From NCBI GenBank assembly GCA_022885665.1, contig JAGQDJ010000025.1, positions 186,001-250,000 of the forward strand: DNA of 64,000 bases, read 5' to 3'. The notes under the pieces were generated by a model. It was not told the DNA's origin. It was given only the letters and a program-made list of their open reading frames with translations, and did not search any database. The position numbers and the translations under genes are program-made. Each line of letters opens with the position of its first letter. Within the stretch, counting starts at the first letter, position 1. The stretch is from Triops longicaudatus (Eukaryota > Arthropoda > Branchiopoda > Notostraca > Triopsidae). Positions 46,758-58,198 of the stretch are shown one piece after another.

Positions 46758-49700
46758 ATGGCGAAAACCACCTTAACAGTTGTCCTTAACCGCGACGGGC
46801 ATGACCAGCCTTGGGGATTTCGGTTACGGGGAGGTGTTGATCTGAAGGAGCCGTTTATTGTGCAAAAGGTAGCTAAGAAAAAATAGAAAAAAAATGTAAT
46901 ATCGACAACCACCTTCTTCCCTTCGTTTCCCTTCAAAGCCCGAGTTAACGGCTCTATCTAACTGTTCCCATTAAAAGCTATCGAAACGCTCAACCCTGGG
47001 CGTCTTGGATGGAAAAAGTTTGTGTGAGCTAGACATTGCTCGCTTCCTGGGATGCGCTGCCAAAAGTCCGAAACCAACCACCTATTATTAAGCCTTGTCC
47101 TGTAGCTCGATGCTTTGAATTGGTGTCTAATGTTTTTAAGTTGACAGAAACAAACAGCAACGACGCCTTTGATCTATAGCGTTCGCTGATTCAGATTTCA
47201 CATTGTCTCAATTGACTGTTTTCGCAGGTCTCTGTCTGTTCACCCGCTGAAGGGGAACTGCGCAAGAACGATGTGTTGACAAACATCAACGGTCATGACA
47301 CAGCTAACCTAACCCACCAAAACGCCCAAGAGTTGATAAAAAATGCAGGCAATACCATCTCTCTCGTCGTAAACAGGTAAATAAACATAAAGGTTTTTTA
47401 TAATAAACAAGTTAAAATTCTTCAAATAATTACACAATTAATTTTCTTTTTTAATCAGGGCGGGATCAGGTCAAGCTCCTGCAGCCCTAGCTCCTTCAAG
47501 TGCCGCACCTACAGCAGCGCCCGCCGTGAGCGCGTCGTCGGCGCGCAAAGTGAGCACCATGTCCGGCCAAGCTGTGCCCCGGAAAATCTCCGATATCATG
47601 GCTAGTCCGGTGGAAAATCTTCCGGTGACGGTCTTCCCGAGTTCCGATTCTGCTGCACTAGCTGCTGCTGCCGAAGAAATTTACGAGCGCGAAAGGGAAC
47701 GAGCCTTGGTTACCCATCAGGTAACCCCAATTTCTCGCCATTCTTTAAGTGTTTTTTCAGTAAGTTTCCCGTGACCTATAAGGGGTCACAGAAGTCTCGA
47801 CCTCCACCGAAATGTGCTAGTGCAACATTGTGTAACCACTGAACATTTGCCAAATTTCTGTGGTGTTTCGCGCTATGATACTTTCCGTTCTAGGAAACAT
47901 GCCCTAAAACGCAAACGAGAAGAATCCGTGTCAATTTATGTCTGGCATTCCGCCCGTTTCTCTACATTCGGGGGTGGTTAGCTTTAAATAGTTGCGTTAG
48001 GATGACTATATTCTTCGAACACTTTGTGGGAAGAAATCACATGCCTATAGACTACGTTCGCTTTTTATTTTCCGAGTTCTGTGGAATAAATCCAGAAATT
48101 ATAATTTTATTGACACAATTTTGTTCCATATATTTAACAATTAATAGTGCGATGTATTCAAGATTCTCGATTTTTAGGCAATAACGCAGGATCTTTTGCT
48201 TAGATTGTATTTATTCGAAAAAAAATCAAGTAAAATTCTGCTGGTATGGGAATCCAATTTGATTTTATTCGTTTTCATTTTTATAGTTTTATTCCTTTAC
48301 AAAGTTATTTATTTTGCATGTTTTTCTTATTCGATTTTTGGCTATAACGTAAGCGTGAATGAGTGTATTCAGTATGTAGGAAAAACGTCAGGGAATATTA
48401 TAAAGCGGTAAGCCGTGAATGAAACGTTAATTGGGACTAAAAAGATTTTTTTGGGGTGTAAACAGTCGACCCTCGATGTAACATGCTATTTTTAGCGTCA
48501 TTTCACGATCAACTTTGGTGCTCCATTATTGTAACATGATGTTAATTCGCTAAGAACTAGAAAAGAGCTGCCTAACGCAGTCTTGACAAAATCCTTACAG
48601 CTGTTCAGTCATTAAAAAAGGAATATATCACGAAACATTGCTATATTTTAGTGTTGTTAAAATTTCCCGAAAAAGATTTAAGAATTATTCCTCCCTTTTT
48701 ACTTGTACAACATATTTGTACTCGTAAGGTCTTGTACGTTTAAAACAATTAGTTAACAATGAATTCTTTTGTTTCCTCGAACGTCAAAAGTCCTACTAAT
48801 GTCTATCGTTGTCCCTCGTTTCCAACAAATTACATCGGCATTCCATTTGTACTTGTACAGTACATTCTGCCACTGAATTTGTCAAGTATGTTTGAGGCAA
48901 AGGTGGTTTATCTAGTGCAGGATCGAATTTCGTATAAATCTCCCAGAAGTCTAGAATCCTCCGTGGTTTCAGTTTTGTGCGCCAAGTCTGAGCGCCCACA
49001 TGAGCGCCAGATTTAGCTGAGCTTTCTCAAGCATCTGTTTTACGTTCCAAAATAACTTCTTCGTCCTGCCCTTTTCCGCCAATTCTACCTTGACGGACAT
49101 GTTATCTGTCATTTCTGTCTCAATTATATCTCATAACGCCACATTTTTTTTTTACTTGCAGCCATACCGGACAACTCCACTAGTGTTACCCGGTGCGAAA
49201 GCTCGCCGTGACAGTGCGGGTGTGACAAGCCAGTCTTATTTACGCCTGCAGCAAAACCCATTGCAATGGAGCTCGCCTTCGCAACCGACGGCTTCACATC
49301 CCTCCGTTGATGCCGTTAACAATGCGCTATTAAAACAAAAGGTAAATGCAGTGTGGGTGTGTGGGTCCCCCCTTAAATGTTTTGTCTTTTTGGTGTTTCG
49401 AATTTCTTGACCTTTTTTGTGGTTGGCGTCTGCATTAATCTTCGTTAAAGGACGTTCGGGTTTTCGAGCCCACACAAGGTTGGAAGGTAGACGCGGAAGA
49501 GGTAATTCTTACGCTGATTCAGTCTCGTTAGCGTACAGTAGGACCACTATACGTGCACTCTTGCATTTATTTAATCAAAATCGCTTTCTTAAGGCAGCTG
49601 GCCTTTATTCGGCTTATTAACACCAAGCTACGCATCCTACGCTGTTCAGCATATAATTGCACGTCCTTTTCTGGAGGAGTTTTAATTATTCAATTTATAT

Positions 49701-50346
49701 TTTCACCCTCTTTCTTTGATGCTTGTTGCAGGTAGTGGAAGCAGCGGAGCAAAAGGCTTCTGCAGCTGACACGGCACCGCAACACCAAGTAAGTGTATTT
49801 AACTGGATTTTTTACTAAATTAATTATTTTTTAAGGTTGTTCATAAACAGTTTAACTCGCCCATGGGACTTTACTCTAAGGAAAACATTGATAACACTCT
49901 GAAGGCCCAAACAGGAGTAGAAGTGTAAGTTTAGCTAAAGATAATTGATTAATGACTGAAAATTGCTTCATTAATTTAGTTCTGAGCCTGCGCCCTCTGT
50001 GCGCTACTACGATCCGCGTCAATCGGATACTTTCTTGGCCTTGCAAGAGGCAGAAATTAACGCAGCAAATCGTGCCCGAAGCCAAGTGAAACCTCCACAA
50101 CAGAAAGCCCACGTTGTAAATGCTGTTCCCTTTAAGGTAACAAAGGTAAAGTGGAGTTGTATTACTTCTGCTTTCCCTCTCGAACTATCGAACGCGAGTC
50201 TTATGAGTAAGTCCAGCGCGTGAGTCGGGTAATTAAATTTTATATTCTTTTAGGTGAACTCACTGGGCGTGCCTGAAGAGAAGATTCTACAAAGCTACAG
50301 CTTCAGACGTATCATGGCTGACGTATTGGGAGAGACAGACTTTTGA
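46758..50346 (+). CDS. Zasp: PDZ + ZM-motif Z-disc type protein (Zasp/ALP family), no LIM domain
   Basis: A cytoskeletal scaffold of the Zasp/ALP/Enigma family; members bind alpha-actinin at muscle Z-discs through the PDZ and ZM region. Exons: 46758-46868, 47228-47376, 47459-47720, 49162-49341, 49732-49788, 49836-49924, 49980-50136, 50254-50346; 365 codons plus stop. Residues 4-86 are a PDZ domain (LTVVLNRDGHDQPWGFRLRG, carboxylate loop PWGF, ISLVV end). An Ala/Pro/Ser linker follows, then LPGAKARRDS and a ZM motif FNSPMGLYSKENI, then RYYDPRQSDTF. The C-terminus is EKILQSYSFRRIMADVLG. No LIM domain follows within the frame, as in the short PDZ-ZM members (Zasp66-type). A second donor at 50146 would add three residues (VTK). 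The start is the first ATG in frame with the PDZ. Confidence 0.88.
46869..47227 (+). other. Zasp intron 1
   Basis: A 359-nt intron splitting the PDZ domain after IVQK in phase 0. Nothing else was recognised. Confidence 0.8.
47721..49161 (+). other. Zasp intron with a possible MITE end
   Basis: A 1.44-kb AT-rich intron joining THQ to PYRTTPL in phase 0. The sequence CAGTCGACCCTCGATGTAACATG, beginning at 48463, resembles the end of a pogo/Tigger-type element; the partner end was not pinned down. The frames at 48002-48411 are AT-rich hydrophobic noise. Confidence 0.6.
49342..49731 (+). other. Zasp intron 4
   Basis: A 390-nt intron from donor CAAAAG|gtaaat to acceptor cttgttgcag, phase 0. Nothing recognised inside. 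Confidence 0.8.
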
Positions 50347-51805
50347 AAGTTAAGGGATATTTGTTGTTCTTCGCCACAAAGTCTTCAGCTTTATTTCTTG
50401 CTTGCAGTACGATGTCAAAAATTAATCAAATTTAGTTAACCCCGGAGTGTTAAGCAAGCTGACCGATAAGTAACCTCTAGTTGTTGTAGTTGAATCAAGT
50501 GTGCTTCGCGCATTTTCATCAGTGACGAGGACAGGTTATGACAGATTGCCCCTCTTTGCAAAATGCGTTAATTATTTCATACAGAATACAGATTGTTGTA
50601 GGTAAATGAAAGTCGATATTTTAGTCGAGAAATCTTGTCAATTGATTGTTAGCGATAGAACATGATTTGACGAGAGTTGTATTGTGTCAGAGTCTGCTGT
50701 ATTTCGCAAAATCTAAAGCCACCTATATTCGAATGGAAAATATAACGTTTAAACTCGCAATTTTTCAATCTAGTTGCATGACAAATGACAATGTACGAAT
50801 GTATTGTAATACCGAATTTAAATAACGTAGTTGAGCTATTAAGCTAACAATTTGACAGCTCTAGCTTTGTAATTGCGGTTCAAGTAGAGCTGTGCGTGTG
50901 GACTTAGCGAAGGTTACTATTTAAGAAATTTTAATGAAACCTTAAATTTGGTTTTAAATAAAAATAAAGGATTCCTGAACGCAGCATGTAACGGGCCATG
51001 AAACAATTGCACCGTGTTGTAGCAGAAAATATGGAACAGTTGACACTAAAGGAAAAGACGCAAATATTTACTCCAATTTTCTTCGATAAAATGGCGTTTT
51101 GAATTGAGATTCAGAAAAGTTACCCGCATGATAGAAGCCCATGTGTAGACTAAATAATTTGCATCAAAACCACTTCAAAAATCGTTGCAAATTCTATTTA
51201 TGTCAGGTTTTCTGAACTTCTACGAAAATTGGCATTTATGAAAGTGGTGCAGATTTAGGCTACTGTTGAAAAATCACTTCTAAAACTCACATATTCGTTG
51301 TTTGTTTCAACCGACTCATGCTGAATCAAATGAAAGTTCGAGGTTTTTCTGTGTTCCACCAAAAGATAAACACCCAAACGAAAGTTTGAAATACATTTAG
51401 AGTAGACTTCATACTACAACTATATAATACAAGAGTGATCTATGTAGTCCTATTAATATTAAAACGTTGTTAGGAACACTAGATCATTTCTATCAGTTTA
51501 AACTTCATATTTCGCGCGCTACCGTTGCTCATGGAAAAGCTTGACAAAGTTACAAATATGTAACTTTTGTTACTAAAAACTGAACTGCTTACAACAAAGA
51601 TCGCTAAATCTTAGATCTAGTTATGTATAAAAACAAAATACTAAGTGAAAATAAACTAATCAATACAAGACGGCAACGCTGCAATTATTTGTCATGAGCT
51701 CTTGTTGTTGTTTTCCATTTGTCAAAAGACCCCGGGCAATGCCAAGGTTAGTCTGGGTTGTTGTGTGTAACGTCTTTATAATTTTACTTACTGCTGTGAC
51801 CCGGG
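50347..51805. other. Zasp 3' UTR and intergenic spacer
   Basis: AT-rich sequence without gene-like frames. AATAAA motifs near 50957 and 50963 are candidate poly(A) signals for the PDZ gene. The right end should contain the promoter and 5' UTR of the cytospin gene. Confidence 0.6.
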
Positions 51806-54800
51806 ATGATGAAATTCAAATCACTTTTTCGTCGCAAAACGAGCGGGAGTGCGTCCCCGTCGCCTGACGCTCTTAGTCCCACGCTTTCACAATCTTCCTC
51901 TGCGTCTTCTCTAATTGTCTCCCCAGCAGTATCGCCCTTGGAAGAAGCACCACAGAGTCCGGTTGCCCATCAAAGGGCTGCTAGTGCAGAACCTTGTCTT
52001 AGCAGAGGTCCGTGCTTACCAGGCCCACAATCTGGAGCCAAAAGTCACAATTCCAGAGCTTCCGGCCTGCACAGACATGGAGGTTCTGCCAGCCAAGACA
52101 GTCCATTGTACGAACTTAGCAAGTCCATGCCTGAGTTGGAAGAACGATTCGAAGAACATGATTTGGAAGAGACGGATGCAGCAGGACCTTCAGACTCTAC
52201 GTTGAGAATTTCCGGTGATTCGCAGTATTTCACTCCAATGGTTAAGGACGTCAGGTCGGCTACGTTTACGTTTGGCGAAGAAGTATGCGTCTGTTTTCAA
52301 TAATGACTTAATTAGCTAATTGTCTCTATTTTAATAAAAGCGTGAGAGTTCTTCCCCTGTGTCCGAAAGAGTCAACATTATTCCAAAAGAAACTGCTGAG
52401 CCAGATGGAAGCAATGTGCCTAAAATTTCCGTAGCTTGCCTCCAGGGTCGTATTCAAGAAATGGAAGAAACGCATCATAGTACTAACGAAGAGTTGCAAG
52501 CCACCCTTCAGGAACTCGCAGATCTGCAATCTCAGCTCAACGAGGTCCAGACCGAAAACGAAAAGCTCCAAGAAGAAAAGGCTGCTTTGGAAGAGTCATT
52601 GAAAAGACAAGCAGATCAACTGAAAGAAGCTCGTTTCCAAACTGAAGCTTTGCAACAAGTTCTTGCTCAGTACCCCGAAGCCCGAAGGGAAACTGGTGAT
52701 AGAGAAAGACATTTACTTGACCTCTTGGCTGTAAGTATGCATTTTCCTAACCACTTGATCCTTATTTATGTGTAACCCTTTATTGATATGTGATCTCATG
52801 ACTGCAAAGCGCAACGAGCTCTGATCACACCAGTTTTGAGCTGAAAAATGAGTGATGAAGGAAAAATAACGGAGTTAGTGTATTTGCGACGTAAAACGGC
52901 CATATTAGAGCTTTGTTTGCAATAAATATTATTCTTTTCATGTAGGAATCTGAAGAAGAGCGTAAATCTTCGCTAGCTCAAATAGCTCAATTGGAAAAGT
53001 TGTTGACTGCCACACAAGAGGAATCTGCGGAAAAAGATAGTCAGATTGCATGGCTTCAGAACCGAGTACGGCACTTGGAAGCCGAGGCGGCCGTAGCTGA
53101 AGCGCTGGCAAAGCAAAGCCAAGATGAAGTGGAGAAGAAGCATCTAACGCTGTCGAAGGAATTGGAAACGCTGAAACAAGACAAAGAAGCGTATTTAACC
53201 CAGCTGAACAGCACCCAAGAAACTCTAAGTCAAGTCCAACGTGAAGTGAATACCTACAAAGAACAAACTCTTTCAGCACAGGAAGAAACTAAAGTATTCC
53301 AACCACCAGAGTTAGCTTGTTCTTAAAATGTCGTTATGTTAGGCATTGAAGCAGAAAGCATCGGCAGAAAAGGCCGATTTGGAGTATAAACTCGAACAGT
53401 TGTTGGCCAAAAAGCAAACTCTAGTCGTAGAAACGGGCGCTTTGCATGCTGCGGTGGCCGAATTGGAACAAGCGTGCCGTAGGCATTTGGAAGACAAAAG
53501 GGAGATGCGAACAGCAGCTGAGCAGCAAGAAACGAAGATGCAAGAACTGCTTGTCCGACAGGAAGAAGCGGAACGCACGTTAGCAGAGGAAAGAGCGAAG
53601 TGGGAGATGCAGGTAACGTTATTATCAACTTTTACGAGCTTTCGATTATGTCATATTTTCAGTATTTATTTATTTTGATTTATATTCTTTTACAAGGTGG
53701 AAGAGTGGCAACAGTTTCAGAAAGATTTATTGACTACCGTCCGAGTAGCCAACGAGTTTAAAATGGACGCTGCCCACGAAGTGGAGAAGGTCGCTGCCGA
53801 AAACCAAAACTTGAAAGAACAACTGAACGCTTTGCAAGCAGAATTGAAAGAGAGTAAGACAGAACCAGTTTTCGAGCCAGAAACACCCGTATTAACCACG
53901 CCTATTATGGCGACTCGGCGAGTTTTGCGTACAATGTCCAACCAGTCGGTAACGGATGTTGTGATTCGGCCTAAAGCTTTGGTTTTGCGCACGGATAATC
54001 CTCGTTTGTCGGTGAAAAGCTTGGTTGAAAATATTGAAGTGTGTGCCAAGCAAAAAGGTAGCACTTAGGTTGCTTGTTTGAGCAGTATAATAAATAAAAA
54101 TGTTTTCCAGATGATATTCTTTCTCCTACTGTGCCCCTTTCAGTTCCAGTAGCTACTGTAAGGCCTAGTACGAGTAGCATGTCTGATGCTTTGCATGTAG
54201 ACGTCACCAATCGTGCGGAGACCAAGAAGGCTGATTTGCATAGGACGTCTAGCGACACGTTTTGTCTGCGGAGCTCGAGAAGCGGACTTGGAACTTATCT
54301 TGGCGAGCTACAACATCGCAATTCCTATTCAGGTGCATTCTTTCGCACTTTTCTTGTTTTCTTTTCTTTTGTATTTTTATTATTTTTGATCGATTTATGT
54401 CGTTAAATTTTGTGATTTTCTGAACGTTGTTCAAGTACTATTGCTTCTTATAGATGGTCTCGTCGCTCTTAACGAGGACAGTATTTCTCCACTTAAGGCT
54501 CCACCTTTGCGGGTTTCACTGGAGAAGACAGTGGAAACGCCCCGGAAGTCAAGTCAAAACGAAAACGGTAAAAGAATGTCTAGTGTTAAATTCAAAGTAG
54601 TAACGCAATGGTATAGGAAAAGATGCCTTAGCAAATTTGACAAAAAATGGAGGATCCAGGCGTAATGCGTTGTTGAAGTGGTGCCAGCAAAGAACTGCAG
54701 GCTATCGTGGAATCGACATTACAAATTTTAGTAGTTCCTGGAACGACGGTTTGGCACTTTGTGCTCTGCTTCATACTTTCTTGCCTGACGCCATTCCATT

Positions 54801-55027
54801 CGCTACTCTCAATGCTCATGATACACGGAGAAATTTTGCCTTGGCTTTTAAAGCGGCTGAATCAGTGGGAATACCCACCATTTTGGTAATTCCATGTCGT
54901 ACGCGATTTATTACAATATTAACACTTGTTTTTGTAGGATATCAATGACATGGTTTCCAAGGAAAGGCCTGATTGGCAATCCGTCATGTCCTATATTACT
55001 TCCATTTATAAGCATTTTGAAGGTTAA
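51806..55027 (+). CDS. SPECC1L: Cytospin/SPECC1L-like protein (coiled coil + calponin-homology domain)
   Basis: A cytoskeletal linker; family members associate with actin and microtubules and act in cell adhesion and migration. Exons: 51806-52282, 52341-52730, 52946-53293, 53343-53612, 53697-54057, 54111-54332, 54454-54567, 54617-54885, 54938-55027; 846 codons plus stop TAA. Residues 1-160 are Ser/Pro-rich with a basic start (MMKFKSLFRRK). About 190-530 is a long coiled coil including the family signature ELQATLQELADLQSQLNE. About 530-730 is a linker. The last 110 residues are a CH domain: GGSRRNALLKWCQ, DITNFSSSWNDGLALCALL, RRNFALAFKAAESVGIP, PDWQSVMSYITSIYKHFE. The preceding KDALANL matches vertebrate KDPLAAL. 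Seven of the eight introns are 49-121 nt; the other is 215 nt. The start is the first ATG of the frame; the second codon is also ATG. Confidence 0.93.
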
Positions 55028-55380
55028 AAAAGCTTTTCCAGTTACTTATTCCGCATTGCTTTTTGTGAACTGGAGTGTGAGGACACGCCTTAGAGGGATT
55101 GTGTGGGACCAATATGTGAAATTGCCGTGCTCCATTTAGGTTTATTATATTTATTTGTTCACTATGAATTTTTTTTTTTCAACCCACTCCATCGTGTATA
55201 GATTGGTACAGAAATTCAATCTTCTTTCGCACCCAAAGCTTTTTTTTTATTTCAGCTCAGACAGATGCAGAAAAGGTTAAACAACCACCATAAGTTACAT
55301 CAAATACTCGCTAACTTCAAGATCGTCTAACAGAACTCGACATCAGGTTATCTGCCTGTAAACATACATCTGATGTACGT
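55028..55380. other. Tail-to-tail spacer between SPECC1L and Mdh2
   Basis: About 350 bp shared by the 3' ends of two convergent genes. No coding frame was seen. Confidence 0.7.
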
Positions 55381-56909
55381 TTAGTGTTTCTGGACGAATT
55401 CTTCTCCCTTCTTGATGTTCTTCTTCAGCTCAGGCAAAGCAGCAGCCAACATCTGTTGTTCGAAGTCAGTCAATTTGCCCAAGCCCAAGTTCTTCTCAAC
55501 ACCGTTGGGCTACAAGAAAAAATCGATATTTAACACTTATATCTAAAACAAAAGAGAGAAAAAAGATAAAGAAAAGTTAAGAGCTCTTACGCCAAGAAGG
55601 ATGGGAGTAGAGAAGTAGGGAGAGTCGGTGACGTCCGAACGCACGTAAGCGCACTCGACAACACCTTGTTCGCCACGGATAGCACGGATAAGAGAAACAG
55701 CGAAACGAGCACCAGCGTACGCCATAGATAACGTGGCAGAGCCAGCACCAGCCTTAGCTTTCACGACTTCCGTACCAGCTTCCTGCACGACGCAAACAAA
55801 ACATAATTATTTAGCTCGCTTACGTGGCACAATGGAGTTTTTACCTGAATACGTTCAGTCAAAGCTTTGAGTTGGTCAGCAGGGAAAGACACTGCAGGCT
55901 GGCATTGAGAAATCAAAGGCATAATGGTAATGCCAGCATGTCCACCGACAACTGGACAGTTGACCTTAGTGGCGTCCAATCCCTAATATAGGACGGTTAG
56001 ATACTTTCTACGTATTAGGTGGGCATTTACTACCTTCAATTCAGCGATGAAGGTGTTGGCACGAACGACATCCAAAGTGGTAACACCGAAGATGCGTTTA
56101 GGATCATAAACTCCGGCCTTCTTGAAAACTTCAGCAGCAATGGGTACGGTGCTGTTTACCTACGAAAGTCTCGGTTAGAAAACGAAAGTATCTCATTAGC
56201 CATAACTTACGGGGTTGGAGATGATACCAATCAAAGCCTTGGGGCAGACTTCGGCAGCGGCAGCTGCAAGGTCACGAACAATACCGGCGTTAATATTGAA
56301 GAGATCATCGCGAGTCATGCCAGGTTTGCGAGGCACACCAGCGGGAATAATGACAACTTCGCATCCCTCCAAGGAAGCCTTTAAATTCAGAGAAAAAACG
56401 TACAAAATTTAAAGAAGTTAAAAATGAAGTTTACGTGATTTACCTTCAATTGTTCGGGGCCAGTGAACCCTTGTACTTTGGCAGGGGTGTTGATATGGCT
56501 AAGGTCAGCAGCAACTCCGGGGGTATGGACAATATCGAAGAGAGATAATTGGGAAACCAAGGGGCTTTGCTTCAAAAGCAACGACAAAGGCTGACCAATA
56601 CCACCGCTGGCGCCCAAAACGGCGACTTTGGTATTTGCCTACATGGGAAATATTTTTACATTAACATATGTATGACATTAGCGCACCAGGGACTTCAACT
56701 TATGCTATGAATCATGTTGCCTATAACGATATTAACCTTATCAAAGATGTTGTTCAATCAAAGATAGACTTGCACAGCTAGTGATTACCTAACACTGAAC
56801 AAGGAAATTTGTTGTGTAAAGTTGCTTAACTCACCTTGGCAGAAGTAGAGAAGGCTTTTGCGCCATTGATGGTGGCTTTCAACAATTGGGGTTTAGCAAT
56901 AGCAGCCAT
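55381..56909 (-). CDS. Mdh2: Malate dehydrogenase, mitochondrial
   Basis: NAD-dependent oxidation of malate to oxaloacetate in the mitochondrial matrix (TCA cycle). Exons in transcript order: 56835-56909, 56444-56638, 56211-56378, 56034-56159, 55845-55982, 55591-55782, 55381-55509. All junctions are phase 0, giving 340 codons plus stop, the usual length. The first exon (25 residues, MAAIAKPQLLKATINGAKAF) is a basic, hydroxylated presequence typical of matrix import. The NAD-binding loop is VLGASGGIGQP. Substrate arginines lie in PRKPGMTR and in DVVRANTF. ISNPVNSTVP precedes the catalytic region. The catalytic His is in PVVGGHAGITIMPL. The C-terminus is KKGEEFVQKH. It is head-to-head with the SAM synthetase gene. 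Confidence 0.97.
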
Positions 56910-58198
56910 TATTATTCTTGATTTTCTGGAAAAATACAAGGGCACCGGAGAAGACCGCAGTAATCCGTACTGACAAGGAGACCGAAAGGGAGGAGTCTGG
57001 GGAAGAAGGCGGAAGCCCATTTGCATCGTTGTCGTATTGCCCTGCTGGCAACCCTGGAATGCCTATTCGCGAGGCATAATTGGGCATCCATGGAAAAGCT
57101 CTGCTGTGCTGACTTTCCTATTCTAATGTATTCGGACAGCCACAAAAAAATCGCTTTTGATAATGTATAAAATATTTTACAGAAAATAAAATGTACAGGC
57201 ACGAATTAAGTTGTTTAGGGTAACTCAGTTTGAGTGTACAGAGCACTTGTATTTTCCCCGACATGGGGTATCGATTTCGGATAAGCGGAAGGCATTTCTG
57301 TTGGTACTTCGGTTAGTTAACTCTTCGTAATATACCACAATAAATTGCGAGCTAGTATGTGAGAGTACTTTTTCTCTTATTTGAAATAATCTACAGCTCA
57401 ATCATTTGTCGTGAGAAAGCTCAGAATCACCCAAGATTAGTAGCGCGATAAGGTAGTGTCACTAAGACATCGTCGGGACAACTGGTGAAAAGCCATTCAC
57501 GGTTATTCGCATCCTTGGGATAATATCATGCGATTATTCCATTGTCTGTCGAAACTTTTTTCCCACTATCCAGCCTTAGCGTAGGTTATCGCACCATTCC
57601 ATCAGGGAACAAGGTTAGTGCAAAGTCTATGGAATATACAAGATAGGCGCATCGTGCCACATACAAATGCAACTAAATTTAGATAAACTTAATAGGAAGA
57701 GTTCTTTCCATTGAAAACATGTCCTTCATCCCAATAAGCGAAAGTAGTAAATAACTGCAAAAAAAAATAAAACTAGTTTCGGAAAAATGTCGATACTGCG
57801 AAGCGAAAAAGAAAAACGCCTTTTTTTGCATTGAGAAATATTTTGCGATATATGTAAACTGTACTACGGATACTGTATCATCTAAATTAAAAACAAGCAT
57901 GCAATATGAGACATGTTTTCGTGTAATATACTCTGGACATAAAACTCAGCTTACGATGTATTGCGTTATTCTCTGACGGTCTATGCGTATGAAAGGGATT
58001 TTTTCATGTAATGCAATCATATCGCTGAAGAGTTAGCGATATCGATATGCAATCTCCCTTCGTGCTATAAAAGACAGCTGCAACCGAGAGTCAGGTCTCT
58101 GTAAACGCGCGTTTGACAGCTGGTTAGGAAGTAGGGTAGAACCTGGTTGCTTGAGTGTATTGTGCTTCACGTGTTATTTATTGTCCAAATTTGAAAAA
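56910..58198. promoter_or_regulatory. Head-to-head promoter region between Mdh2 and SAM synthetase
   Basis: About 1.29 kb separates the two divergent start codons. On the plus side a TATA box (CTATAAAAG, 58065-58073) lies about 130 nt before the SAM synthetase ATG, with a TCAGGT initiator-like sequence about 25 nt further on (near 58092), an arthropod-style core promoter. No equally clear TATA was seen for Mdh2. The minus-strand frames at 56826-57202 overlap the Mdh2 first exon and its 5' flank and are not separate genes. Confidence 0.6.
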
